From positions 62,001 to 126,000 of the forward strand of contig CAYIYZ010000006.1 in NCBI GenBank assembly GCA_964367935.1: DNA of 64,000 bases, read 5' to 3'. Below the pieces are notes generated by a model, which worked only from the letters and a program-made list of their open reading frames with translations, had not been told where the DNA came from and searched no databases. Positions 33,254 to 41,507 of the stretch are shown here, one piece after another; within the stretch, counting starts at the first letter, position 1, and every line of letters starts with the position of its first letter. The stretch comes from Scatomorpha sp964367935 (GTDB lineage Bacteria; Bacillota; Clostridia; Oscillospirales; Oscillospiraceae). A program made the translations under genes and the position numbers.

Positions 33254-33286
33254 AAAGCCTGTGGATTTCTCCACAGGCTTTCTCTT
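33254..33286. terminator. Bidirectional terminator
   Basis: AAAGCCTGTGG (33254-33264) and CCACAGGCTTT (33271-33281) with a 6-nt loop lie between convergent genes and are followed by T-rich sequence. Confidence 0.88.
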
Positions 33287-33307
33287 ATTCAAGGCTTGCT
33301 TTATATT

Positions 33308-35755
33308 TTACAGATATCTACCTGTGACGCTGTTTTTATTTTGCGAGATTTCGTAAGGCGTGCCCTCTGCTATTATCTCTCCACCACGACTGCCGCCTAA
33401 AGGTCCAAGCTCTATAATGTAATCACTTTTTGCGAGCATCTGGGTGGAATGCTCTATGACAAACACAGAGTTGCCTTGCGTCACTAATTTTCTCAGTAGC
33501 ACCAAAAGCTTTTCACTATCCGAAGGGTGCAAGCCCGTTGTCGGCTCGTCCAGCAGATACAAAGTATGCCCCACGCTCCCCTTCGCCAACTCTCTAGATA
33601 GTTTCAGCCTTTGACACTCGCCGCCCGAGAGTGTAGTTGTAGATTGACCTAATTTGAGATAAGACAGCCCCACTTCATCTATGGTCATCAGCTTTTTCAT
33701 TATTTCCTTACTACCTGCAAAAAACTCTAAATTCTCTAATATAGTCGAGTTTAAGACATCTGAAATGCTCTTACCTTTGTATGTGATCGATAACACTTTT
33801 TTCTTAAACCTATGCCCTTTGCAGACAGGGCACTGAACCTCAACGTCATCTAAAAATTGCATATCAAGCGGAATGACTCCAAGTCCTTCACATTTTTCAC
33901 AACGCCCACCTTTGACATTGAAGGAAAAATCAGCCGGTTTTAACTTCAATCTCTTCGCTTCCTCTTGAGTTGAAAACAACTCTCTTATCAAGGTGAAAAC
34001 CTCAGTGTAGGTTGCAATATTACTCCTACTCTGCCTGCCAATAGGACTTTGGTCTATTTTTATTACATCCGTGATATTCAAAAAGCCCTCTATGCTCTTT
34101 GCATTTCTGCGCTGTTCTATCACATCAAATACGAGTGAACTTTTGCCACTGCCCGAGACCCCGGCAAACGCCACAAGCTGACCTAAGGGGACTTTTACCG
34201 AAATATCCTTCAAATTATTCGCCTTCGCTTTTTCAACCTCTATAAAACCACTCGCCCTTATCACCTTGTCATTAGGCTCTTGTTTTTGCGTTCTCAAGTA
34301 CTTCGCAGTCTTAGATACTTCACTAAGCGCCACTTGCGAAACCTCTCCGCTTGCGACAAGCTCACCGCCAAAGGTGCCGGCACCGACACCAAAGTCCAGT
34401 ACATAGTCACACTCTTTTACAAATTCCATATCGTGCTCTATAACTATTACCGTATTCCCCAAATCTCTTAGCTTTCTAAGCGACTTTAACAGTAGGTCTG
34501 TGTCTTTTGCATGTAGGCCTGTCGTCGGCTCGTCCAAGATATACAATACCCCGGTTAGTCCGCTCTCCAGTACGCTCGCCAATCTCAAGCGCTGGCTCTC
34601 GCCGCCTGATAATGTGAAAACAGGCCGATCTATCGAAAGATATTCCAGTCCGATTTTCACTATCCCACCCACACGCTTTAAAATATCACCCACTATAGCA
34701 CTCGAAATTTCCTTTTCTGCGCTTGTTGACTTCGTTTGCATCTGCTCTATAAATTCTACCAGCGCTAACATCGTATACGCACTAACCTCACTTATGGTCT
34801 TGCCGTTTACTTTTGCGGTCCTTCCGTCGAAACCAAGCCTTGTCCCATGACACTCATCGCAATCCACACTGCATATTGCATTTGCAATCACTGTATTTGC
34901 GACCTTCTTAGTGCTTGACTCTATCACTTTCTTGCTCACAAATGTGCGCAGCCCCTCAACATAACCGTCCATCACCCTCTTGGGTTTTTTTACATCGGGA
35001 AACCTACGCTTAAACTCCTCACTGTCAACACCGTCCATCAGCACCAAACGCTCAAGCTCATTATAATCTCTCACAGCCTTAGTCACATCAAATGTAAAGC
35101 CATAATGCTTGCCGCAAGCCTCGTGTACTGCCGAATAATGCTCCCAAAATACCTCATTACCCCAAATTTTGATTGCACCATCTTTTATGCTTAAAGTCTC
35201 GTCAATAATTTTCGAGAAGTCTACATCCTTTATCACGCCTATACCCTTACACTTTTTACACGCCCCCTCCGTCTTATTAAACGAAAAGCTTGCCATACTC
35301 AAGTGAGGAAGCTTAGCCTTGCAGCAAGGACAAGTTGTGTCTGTGAAATCTATCTCCTCATCTTCTTCGAAGCTCGGCTGTATCTCCACGCCACAATTAG
35401 GGCACATTCTTGTAGCTAATTTAGCATACAAAATGCGTAGATACGTCAATACCTCCGTGTAAGTCCCTACGGTCGAGCGTGGGTTTTTTGATAGTACTCT
35501 CTGGCCTACGGAAATAGAGGGTGAAAGCCCCTCTATACTGTCTACTTTCGGCTTGTTAAGGCCGTCGGTCACCATTCCCATTGACTCTAAATATTGCCTT
35601 TGACATTCCTTTTGTAAAATATCCATTGCAAAGCTGCTTTTGCCGCTTCCCGACACACCTGTTAGGGCTATAAGCTTATACTTCGGGAGCTCAACACTTA
35701 TATTCTTTAAATTATTTTCCCTCGCACCTGTGATTTTTATCATTTCGTTTCTCAT
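33308..35755 (-). CDS. UvrA-like excinuclease ATPase (short paralogue)
   Basis: About 815 residues, against roughly 940 for housekeeping UvrA. Two ABC modules: Walker A GVSGSGKSSFAMD and GVSGSGKSSLVFD; signatures LSGGESQRLRLASVL and LSGGECQRLKLSREL; Walker B YILDEPTTGLH and YLLDEPTTGLH. Zinc sites CPNCGVEI...CPCCKA, CKKCKGIG and CEKCEGLG...CPVCKG are present. The length deficit suggests loss of part of the UvrB-interaction or insertion domains, as in UvrA2 proteins linked to DNA-drug resistance. Start placed behind GAGGAGGAAAAA. Confidence 0.88.
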   Translation of the reverse strand: MRNEMIKITGARENNLKNISVELPKYKLIALTGVSGSGKSSFAMDILQKECQRQYLESMGMVTDGLNKPKVDSIEGLSPSISVGQRVLSKNPRSTVGTYTEVLTYLRILYAKLATRMCPNCGVEIQPSFEEDEEIDFTDTTCPCCKAKLPHLSMASFSFNKTEGACKKCKGIGVIKDVDFSKIIDETLSIKDGAIKIWGNEVFWEHYSAVHEACGKHYGFTFDVTKAVRDYNELERLVLMDGVDSEEFKRRFPDVKKPKRVMDGYVEGLRTFVSKKVIESSTKKVANTVIANAICSVDCDECHGTRLGFDGRTAKVNGKTISEVSAYTMLALVEFIEQMQTKSTSAEKEISSAIVGDILKRVGGIVKIGLEYLSIDRPVFTLSGGESQRLRLASVLESGLTGVLYILDEPTTGLHAKDTDLLLKSLRKLRDLGNTVIVIEHDMEFVKECDYVLDFGVGAGTFGGELVASGEVSQVALSEVSKTAKYLRTQKQEPNDKVIRASGFIEVEKAKANNLKDISVKVPLGQLVAFAGVSGSGKSSLVFDVIEQRRNAKSIEGFLNITDVIKIDQSPIGRQSRSNIATYTEVFTLIRELFSTQEEAKRLKLKPADFSFNVKGGRCEKCEGLGVIPLDMQFLDDVEVQCPVCKGHRFKKKVLSITYKGKSISDVLNSTILENLEFFAGSKEIMKKLMTIDEVGLSYLKLGQSTTTLSGGECQRLKLSRELAKGSVGHTLYLLDEPTTGLHPSDSEKLLVLLRKLVTQGNSVFVIEHSTQMLAKSDYIIELGPLGGSRGGEIIAEGTPYEISQNKNSVTGRYL

Positions 35756-35798
35756 TTTTTCCTCCTCAAGAGCTAAGCGACTGCACATTTATCGTCTA

Positions 35799-36380
35799 TC
35801 AATATTGCTTATTTCTATCCTCATCTGTGATCTGACGTAAAACTCTACACGGATTACCCACAGCAACCACGCCGTCCGGAATATCTTTTGTAACTACACT
35901 GCCGCTTCCGATAACCACATTGTTGCCTATAGTTACGCCCGGCATCACATGCACACCCGCTCCAAACCACACGCTATCTCCTACACTTATAGGTTTCGCA
36001 AACTCCAAGCCCATATTTCTTCTTTCTGCATCTATAGGGTGACTTGCTGTATGAAAGCCACAATTAGGGCCTATAAAAACATCGTCACCGAATGTAATTT
36101 TAGCGGCATCCAGAATAATTAAGCCGTGATTAGCATAGAAATTTTCGCCAATCTCTATGTTATATCCGAAATCACACCAAAACGGACTTTGAACCGCCAT
36201 TATACTTTTCACTTTGCCAAACAACTTTTGTAATATCGCCATTCTCTCATCTTGCATTGACGGCTTTAGGCTATTGTACTCGAAGCAAATATCCTTACAT
36301 TCATTTAACTGATCACATATTTCTTTGTCGTAATTTGCATTATAGAGCATCCCTTTAGCTCTTTTTTCTAACTCTGTCAT
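35799..36380 (-). CDS. maa: Sugar O-acetyltransferase (Maa/LacA type)
   Basis: 193 residues, left-handed beta-helix acetyltransferase. N-terminal KRAKGMLYNANYDKEICDQL is the Maa domain; hexapeptide repeats run through YNIEIGENFYANHGLIILDA, with the catalytic His in GFHTASHPID and the C-terminal GSVVTKDIPDGVVAVGNPCRV. It transfers acetyl from acetyl-CoA to maltose or other sugars. It precedes the uvrA-like gene on the same strand. Confidence 0.93.
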   Translation of the reverse strand: MTELEKRAKGMLYNANYDKEICDQLNECKDICFEYNSLKPSMQDERMAILQKLFGKVKSIMAVQSPFWCDFGYNIEIGENFYANHGLIILDAAKITFGDDVFIGPNCGFHTASHPIDAERRNMGLEFAKPISVGDSVWFGAGVHVMPGVTIGNNVVIGSGSVVTKDIPDGVVAVGNPCRVLRQITDEDRNKQY

Positions 36381-36521
36381 TTCATCTCACGCTTTCTTTT
36401 ATTTTACCGTCTTCATCAAGATCAAAACACATCAATCACTATACACACTATACCAGTAATCTTGCCACAATTTCAAGCATTACCCTTCTTTCTACAGTAT
36501 TATTAGCGCCTGCACAGAGCC

Positions 36522-36550
36522 TTGCCCTTTTTTATGTTTTGCTGTATTAT
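36522..36550 (+). promoter_or_regulatory. Promoter of the alkA-like gene
   Basis: TTGCCC (36522-36527), 17 bp, TATTAT (36545-36550), about 42 bp before the ATG. Confidence 0.5.
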
Positions 36551-36591
36551 TGTAAATAGTTTATATTATAAACAAAAAAGTGGGTGATGAC

Positions 36592-37245
36592 ATGTATTTT
36601 GAATACGGACAAGTTGAAATAGACTATTTATCAAAAAAAGATAAGAAGTTAGCAGAGGCAATCTTGCGGATAGGGGCTATACAAAGGCCTCTTGACGAAG
36701 ATTTGTTTTCCTCTACCCTACATCATATTATAGGGCAGCAGATCTCTATATCAGCGCAGGCGACTGTATGGCGACGAATGTGTCAGCTATTAGGTGATGT
36801 CAATGCCGAAACCGTTGCAAACTCAGATGTTGAATCCCTACAAAAGTGCGGTATCACCTTCAAAAAAGCCGAATACATTAAAGCCTTTTGCGACAGCGTC
36901 ATCAGTGGCGAACTTATTTTAAATGAGCTTTACAGTAAAAACGACGAGGAAGTTATTAAGATCTTGAGCTCTATTAAAGGTATAGGCGTATGGACGGCTG
37001 AAATGATTATGACATTTTGTATGCAAAGACCGAATGTCATTAGCTATGGTGACCTTGCAATTTTACGTGGAATGCGAATGCTCTATAGGCACAAGAAAAT
37101 AACACCCGAACTTTTCGCAAAATACAAGAAGAGATACTCCCCTTATGCGACGACGGCGGCACTATACTTCTGGGCCATTGCCGGTGGAGCCCTCCCTGAA
37201 TTAACTGATCCTGCCCCTAAGCCAAAGAAATCAAAAACGAAATAA
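36592..37245 (+). CDS. alkA: DNA-3-methyladenine glycosylase II (AlkA type)
   Basis: About 217 residues of the HhH-GPD superfamily. The helix-hairpin-helix is LSSIKGIGVWTAEMIMTF and the catalytic Asp is in SYGDLAILRGM. HHIIGQQISISAQATVWRRM is typical of AlkA. It removes 3-methyladenine and related alkylated bases. The short length means the N-terminal TATA-like domain of E. coli AlkA is missing. A basic KPKKSKTK tail may aid DNA binding. It is the fourth alkylation-repair gene of the region, though in a separate transcript. Confidence 0.92.
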   Translation: MYFEYGQVEIDYLSKKDKKLAEAILRIGAIQRPLDEDLFSSTLHHIIGQQISISAQATVWRRMCQLLGDVNAETVANSDVESLQKCGITFKKAEYIKAFCDSVISGELILNELYSKNDEEVIKILSSIKGIGVWTAEMIMTFCMQRPNVISYGDLAILRGMRMLYRHKKITPELFAKYKKRYSPYATTAALYFWAIAGGALPELTDPAPKPKKSKTK

Positions 37246-37247
37246 GC

Positions 37248-37285
37248 AAGTGCAACGAAACTTCGCTTTCGTTGCACTTTTTTGT
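37248..37285 (+). terminator. Terminator behind alkA
   Basis: A 13-bp perfect stem (37248-37260 and 37267-37279), 6-nt loop and a T-run. Confidence 0.92.
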
Positions 37286-37335
37286 TCTAACGTACTATGC
37301 CTGTCCGTATATTTTAACGACGGGAGGTATTTAAT

Positions 37336-37929
37336 ATGATTATGTCTGTAATTTGGATAGCTATGATGCTTTGTGCTCTCCTGTACTCACTGTGGGCCGG
37401 CACTACTGCAAATCTTGGTGCCGCTATCACACAAGGTACAAGTCAAGCCGTCACTTTCTGTTTGAGTACCGGAGCACTCATTTGTCTGTGGTCAGGGCTT
37501 ATGGAGGTTCTTAGCCGCAGTGGTGCCATGTCGGCACTATCACGACTTCTCAGGCGACCGCTCACTATACTATTTCCGGATGCCGCCAAGGACAAAGACA
37601 CCATCGAGGCTCTCAGTGCCAACGTCTCCGCTAATCTACTGGGTTTGGGAAACGCCGCCACCCCCATGGGCATACGTGCCGCTGAGGGGCTCTCACGACT
37701 GGCAAACAACAACCCAAGCGCAAGTGAATCGCTCTGTATGCTCGTTGTGGTAAACACAGCTTCCGTACAGCTCCTACCAACTACCATCGCCTCGGTGCGT
37801 GCTCAATTCGGCGCATCTGAGCCTTTTGATATTCTGCCCGCTGTATGGATTTCCTCTATCGCATCTGTCGTAGCAGGTGTGCTCATGGGAAAATTCCTAT
37901 CAGCCACACTTTTTAAAAACACATGCTGA
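37336..37929 (+). CDS. spmA: Spore maturation protein A
   Basis: 197 residues, hydrophobic, nucleoside-recognition (Gate) domain. Typical are the LWAGTTANLGAAITQGTSQAV start, GLGNAATPMGIRAAEGL and VNTASVQLLPTTIASVR. With SpmB it is required for spore core dehydration in Bacillus and Clostridium. Start behind GGGAGG. It overlaps spmB by 7 bp. Confidence 0.93.
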   Translation: MIMSVIWIAMMLCALLYSLWAGTTANLGAAITQGTSQAVTFCLSTGALICLWSGLMEVLSRSGAMSALSRLLRRPLTILFPDAAKDKDTIEALSANVSANLLGLGNAATPMGIRAAEGLSRLANNNPSASESLCMLVVVNTASVQLLPTTIASVRAQFGASEPFDILPAVWISSIASVVAGVLMGKFLSATLFKNTC

Positions 37930-38420
37930 GTGCACTAATCATTATATCCATCGCTCTCTTTGGGCTATTTCGCTCCACTGATATCTATGAAGCCATGATC
38001 GTCGGTGCAACGCGCGGTCTCAAAACCGTCTTGCAAATTTTCCCATCACTGCTTGTCTTACTGACCGCTGTGTACATGCTTCGTGCCTCAGGCTTCACAG
38101 ACACTCTCACCATCGTCATAGAGCCACTGTTTTCCAAACTCGGCATAGCTCCGGAACTATCTGTACTCATGGTACTGCGGCCTATAAGCGGAAGCGGTGC
38201 CCTTGCCGCCGCCGGTGATATCATCGCGACACACGGCGTCGACAGCGTCACCGGGCGTGCAGCTGCTATCATGATGGGTTCAACCGAAACCACCTTCTAT
38301 GTGCTCGCCGTCTATTTCGGCGCAGTCAGTATCAAGAAAACAAGATGGGCTATACCTGCAGCACTCACCGCTGACTTCGTCGCTATGCTCACCGCCTCAA
38401 TATGCGCTAAAATATTATAG
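37923..38420 (+). CDS. spmB: Spore maturation protein B
   Basis: 165 residues, Gate-domain membrane protein. Motifs VVGATRGLKTVLQIFPSLL-like near the N-terminus, MVLRPISGSGALAAAGDI and MGSTETTFYVLAVYFG define SpmB. Co-translated with spmA. Its stop codon lies inside the left copy of the 32-bp direct repeat that brackets the 203-bp element. Confidence 0.93.
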   Translation: MLSALIIISIALFGLFRSTDIYEAMIVGATRGLKTVLQIFPSLLVLLTAVYMLRASGFTDTLTIVIEPLFSKLGIAPELSVLMVLRPISGSGALAAAGDIIATHGVDSVTGRAAAIMMGSTETTFYVLAVYFGAVSIKKTRWAIPAALTADFVAMLTASICAKIL

Positions 38421-38447
38421 CCTGACGGCAAGAGCCGTCAGGCTATT
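38416..38447. repeat. 32-bp direct repeat (left) containing a hairpin
   Basis: Identical to 38651-38682. It is a 13-bp-stem palindrome with an AAGA loop (ATAGCCTGACGGC arm) and overlaps the spmB stop codon. The exact duplication around the 203-bp element looks like a target-site duplication. Confidence 0.85.
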
Positions 38448-38650
38448 CAGCTTGTCAAAAAAGTCGCCGCACCAAACCCTCGTCCTTTGCAGAGCAAAGA
38501 TTTTTCTAAAATCACGGCGAGTTGCCTGGTCTGATTTTAGAAAAATGTTAGATTTTATCTGTGGCGGGGCGCGTACACGCCACAGATTCTTATCGAGGCT
38601 CGCAAGCCGAGAACTCCTTTTTGTCGAAAAACCTGTTTTTCGACAGTCTA
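38448..38650 (+). mobile_element. 203-bp non-coding element, copy A (MITE-like)
   Basis: Shares a 68-bp identical core (38492-38559) and similar flanks with 62986-63188, which is inverted. Hairpins in order: CTTTGC-aga-GCAAAG (38485-38499); a perfect 15-bp stem (38500-38514/38532-38546); a 10-bp stem (38557-38566/38578-38587); GGCT/AGCC (38597-38608); an 11-bp stem with 2-nt loop (38622-38645). The ends are imperfect inverted repeats: CAGCTTGTCAAAAAA against TAGACTGTCGAAAAA. No coding capacity. Interpreted as a small non-autonomous mobile element; a structured RNA is the alternative. Confidence 0.7.
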
Positions 38651-38682
38651 TATAGCCTGACGGCAAGAGCCGTCAGGCTATT
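38651..38682. repeat. 32-bp direct repeat (right) containing a hairpin
   Basis: Exact copy of 38416-38447. It lies 29 bp before the end of the convergent degV gene. Confidence 0.85.
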
Positions 38683-38711
38683 AAAGTTATGTTTAAAGTG
38701 CGTATCGCCTA

Positions 38712-39560
38712 TTATTTCTTCCCGAAATAAGCAATAGCATATGCTCCGGGGCCAACATGCGTACCTATAGTACTACCTATGCTCATTGCCTTTACATCCT
38801 TATCACCAAAAAGCTCCTTAGAGTTAGCCTCTAAATACGCTTCTATAGTTGCCGTAGAGTCTCCCGAAAATCCTGCCAGTATCGGCATGGATAAGTCCGC
38901 TCCACCGCTCTTTGTGACAAGCTCTGTCAAGACGCCAAAGCCCTGCTTTGCACCACGCGCCTTACCCACTGACTCAACTGCTCCGTCTACCACGCTTATT
39001 ACCGGCTTTATGTTCAATAGACCGCCCGCTATCGCCGCTACCGCAGAAATGCGCCCGCCCTTTTTGAGGTACTCCAATGTATCCAAAACTGCGAATAGAC
39101 GTATGTCTTTCTTAACGTCATTTAGTATGTCTGCTATCTCCTTAGCCGACTTACCCTCTTGCGCAAGCTGCATGCCATAGCGTACAAGTAATTGCTCGCC
39201 TATACATGCATTTTCACTATCTACCAAAAATACGCAGTCCTCATAACCATCACGAGCTATGACAGCACTCTGAAATGTACCCGATAGCTTAGAAGACAGT
39301 GCGACCACTACAGCCGTATCGCCCGCCTGCTTCACTGCCTCAAATGCATTCTCAAACGCCTGAGGACTTACCTGACTCGTGAAAGGGAACACCTTTGCAT
39401 CTGCCAACTTCTTGTAGAACTCAGCATGAGTAATATCTATGCCATCAGCAAAACTGCCATCCTCAAAATTAATGCCTATGGGCAAAAACTCATGCCCACA
39501 CGCTTTAGCCTCCTCGTAAGGGAAATCCGCCGCTGAATCAATAATAAACTTTACTGCCAT
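38712..39560 (-). CDS. DegV-family fatty-acid-binding protein (second)
   Basis: 282 residues. KFIIDSAADFPYEEAKACG, SQVSPQAFENAFEAV, ALSSKLSGTFQSAVIA and LDTLEYLKKGGRISAVAAIAGGLLNIKPVISV (parts) are DegV signatures. Presents fatty acids to the FakA kinase in known members. Clearly diverged from the DegV at 19593-20447, and here in a core-gene context. Start behind GAAAGGAAGATAAC. It follows marR on the same strand. Confidence 0.93.
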   Translation of the reverse strand: MAVKFIIDSAADFPYEEAKACGHEFLPIGINFEDGSFADGIDITHAEFYKKLADAKVFPFTSQVSPQAFENAFEAVKQAGDTAVVVALSSKLSGTFQSAVIARDGYEDCVFLVDSENACIGEQLLVRYGMQLAQEGKSAKEIADILNDVKKDIRLFAVLDTLEYLKKGGRISAVAAIAGGLLNIKPVISVVDGAVESVGKARGAKQGFGVLTELVTKSGGADLSMPILAGFSGDSTATIEAYLEANSKELFGDKDVKAMSIGSTIGTHVGPGAYAIAYFGKK

Positions 39561-39585
39561 GTTATCTTCCTTTCAATAATACTGA

Positions 39586-40029
39586 TTAATATCCCGATAA
39601 TTTCTTTAATTTCTGCTCTATCTGTGAAAGTGCCTCGTAAAATATGGCACGTTCCTCCTCCGAAAGACTATTGCCGGCAAACTCAACTATCTCCGACGCC
39701 TTTGCGTCTATATATTGCGAGCTCTCCTTGCCTTTTTCCGTCAAACGTATCGGCATCTTATAGCGACGCACTTCAGCCTCCAAAGGCTTCTCAACTAACC
39801 CTGCCTCAGTCAGCTCGGATATGGTGCGTGAAATCGCAGCCTTATCTTGATCACACAACACTGCAAGTTCTCCCGCACTAAGTCCCTCATCACTACGCCC
39901 TAAATAGTACACGCACATAGTATGTGCACCCTTAAGTCCCAACGACGCCATCTCATCACTCTTGAGTTTTTGCACCGAACGGTATATACTGACTATATTG
40001 GCGATGAACATCTCAAATCTCGCAATCAT
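39586..40029 (-). CDS. MarR-family transcriptional regulator
   Basis: 147 residues. Winged helix with LSAGELAVLCDQDKAAISRTISELTEAGLVEKP and the wing RRYKMPIRLTEKGKE (parts). It lies directly upstream of the second degV, which it may control together with itself. A perfect 18-bp palindrome overlies the -35 box of its consensus promoter, pointing to autoregulation. Ligand unknown. Confidence 0.92.
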   Translation of the reverse strand: MIARFEMFIANIVSIYRSVQKLKSDEMASLGLKGAHTMCVYYLGRSDEGLSAGELAVLCDQDKAAISRTISELTEAGLVEKPLEAEVRRYKMPIRLTEKGKESSQYIDAKASEIVEFAGNSLSEEERAIFYEALSQIEQKLKKLSGY

Positions 40030-40069
40030 GCTTTACCCCCTTAACCTTATCTCTTTCAGGTGCTGACAC

Positions 40070-40101
40070 ATTATAACTCTTGTTTGTTGATGTGTCAACA
40101 A
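40070..40101 (-). promoter_or_regulatory. marR promoter with palindromic operator
   Basis: Minus strand TTGACA (40098-40093), 17 bp, TATAAT (40075-40070). The palindrome TTGTTGA-TGTG-TCAACAA (40084-40101) covers the -35 box, so a bound MarR dimer would block RNA polymerase. Confidence 0.75.
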
Positions 40102-40201
40102 AATATTTTCCCGATCTACGTTTAAACGAAACTCTTTGCGGTAATATTCGTCCTATACGTATAGATTTACGCCATGCAATAAATTATAAAGGAGATTTTC
40201 T

Positions 40202-40672
40202 ATGAAATCAAATAATATTCTTATTTTTATGCTCTGTACCTGTATTTTTTTCTTATCTGCCTGCGGTGATTCCGCGAATGAGCAGAAAGACCTCTCTTCT
40301 TTTTGGACTACTTTGTCCGAATCTCACGAAATGGCAGAACTTAGCGATGCCGACGATGCCATGATTTCCTCTGTATACCCCGGCTTAGAAGAAATCAATG
40401 CCGTGCAACGCATAGTTAAGCTGCCCAGCATATCTTTTGCCGTGAACGAGTATGTATTCATGGAATGCGCAAACGCCGAGGATGCCGACAAAGCAGCCGC
40501 CATACTTCAAAAGCGCATAGACGATCAGGTCGCAGGTGCTGCCTTCTATCCTCAGAGCATAGAGGCTTGGCAGGCCGCTCAAGTTATCGTACATGGTAGT
40601 TATGTCGCTTTAATAGTATCCGCAGAATTTACCGAGCAAGATGCCGCAGCCTTTAACGCACTTTTCGAGTAG
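40202..40672 (+). CDS. DUF4358 lipoprotein
   Basis: 156 residues. Signal peptide with lipobox LSAC and lipidated Cys21. The mature part ends in an ADKAAAILQKRIDDQVAG and AWQAAQVIVHGSYVALIVS pattern typical of DUF4358 proteins, which are common, uncharacterised lipoproteins of Clostridia. Anchored on the outer face of the membrane. Lone gene, convergent with rsmI. Confidence 0.85.
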   Translation: MKSNNILIFMLCTCIFFLSACGDSANEQKDLSSFWTTLSESHEMAELSDADDAMISSVYPGLEEINAVQRIVKLPSISFAVNEYVFMECANAEDADKAAAILQKRIDDQVAGAAFYPQSIEAWQAAQVIVHGSYVALIVSAEFTEQDAAAFNALFE

Positions 40673-40677
40673 TTTAA

Positions 40678-41505
40678 TCAGCTTTTTAGCGCCGCTTCGT
40701 ATAACAGGTTCTTCGAGTAACCTGTGTCCGAGGAGGCGCGTTTTGCTGCCTCTTTCAAGGAAAGTCCCTCAGCCCTATAGCCTTCTAATATTCTTAAAGC
40801 AGTTTCCATATCACAGCGCTCTTCTGCTTTTTTCTCAGCGCCTTCTATGACAAGCACAAACTCGCCTCTCGGCGGCGTATTCTCAAAGTGTAGTAAAGCC
40901 TCGGAAAAAGTCGTCCTAATGCACTCCTCATGCAGCTTCGTAAGCTCACGGCAAAGTGCTATGCGCCTGTTGCCGAAAGCCTCTAACATATCCTTCAAGC
41001 TGCGTTGCAACTTATGCGGTGCCTCATAAAACACCATTGTACGCTGTTCGTCCTTCAATTCCTCAAGATGCTCAAAGCGACTTTTCTTAGATGTGGATAG
41101 GAAACCCTCAAATGTAAATCTACCGCAAGGAAGGCCGGCTAAGGAAACCGCACTGACGACAGCACATGCGCCGGGTATCACCGTCACCTCAATTTCTGAA
41201 TCTGCACATAATTTTACAAGCTCGGTGCCGGGGTCACTTATAGCAGGCATACCTGCATCTGTGACAAGTGCGCAGGTCTCACCTGCCAGTATTCGCTCCA
41301 CTATCTTCCTGCCACTTTCTGATTTATTATGTTCGTAGTAACTCACAAGTGGCTTTTTAATGTCAAAGTAATTCAGAAGTTTTATGCTCACCCTCGTATC
41401 TTCTGCAGCTATGAAGTCACATTCTTCAAGAGTTTTCACAGCTCTCGGTGACATATCACCGAGATTTCCTATAGGCGTCGCCACAAGACAAAGTTTGCCG
41501 GACAT
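40678..41505 (-). CDS. rsmI: 16S rRNA (cytidine-1402-2'-O)-methyltransferase RsmI
   Basis: About 275 residues. KLCLVATPIGNLGDMSPRAVKTL, AAEDTRVSIKLLN, LVTDAGMPAISDPG and FVLVIEGAEKK are typical of the tetrapyrrole-methylase-fold RsmI. It methylates the ribose of C1402 in the ribosomal P site. A start at 41505 gives a better distance from GGAGGT than the ATG at 41511. It overlaps or directly abuts the TrmN6-like gene, its common neighbour. Confidence 0.95.
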   Translation of the reverse strand: MSGKLCLVATPIGNLGDMSPRAVKTLEECDFIAAEDTRVSIKLLNYFDIKKPLVSYYEHNKSESGRKIVERILAGETCALVTDAGMPAISDPGTELVKLCADSEIEVTVIPGACAVVSAVSLAGLPCGRFTFEGFLSTSKKSRFEHLEELKDEQRTMVFYEAPHKLQRSLKDMLEAFGNRRIALCRELTKLHEECIRTTFSEALLHFENTPPRGEFVLVIEGAEKKAEERCDMETALRILEGYRAEGLSLKEAAKRASSDTGYSKNLLYEAALKS

Positions 41506-41507
41506 CT

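Noticed and set aside
37336..38420. spmA-spmB and ylbJ as nucleoside transporters
   Set aside because: They carry the nucleoside-recognition (Gate) domain, but length, pairing and context fit the sporulation proteins.
38299..38655. Open frame running from spmB through the 203-bp element
   Set aside because: It starts inside spmB in another frame and crosses several strong hairpins; no protein features.
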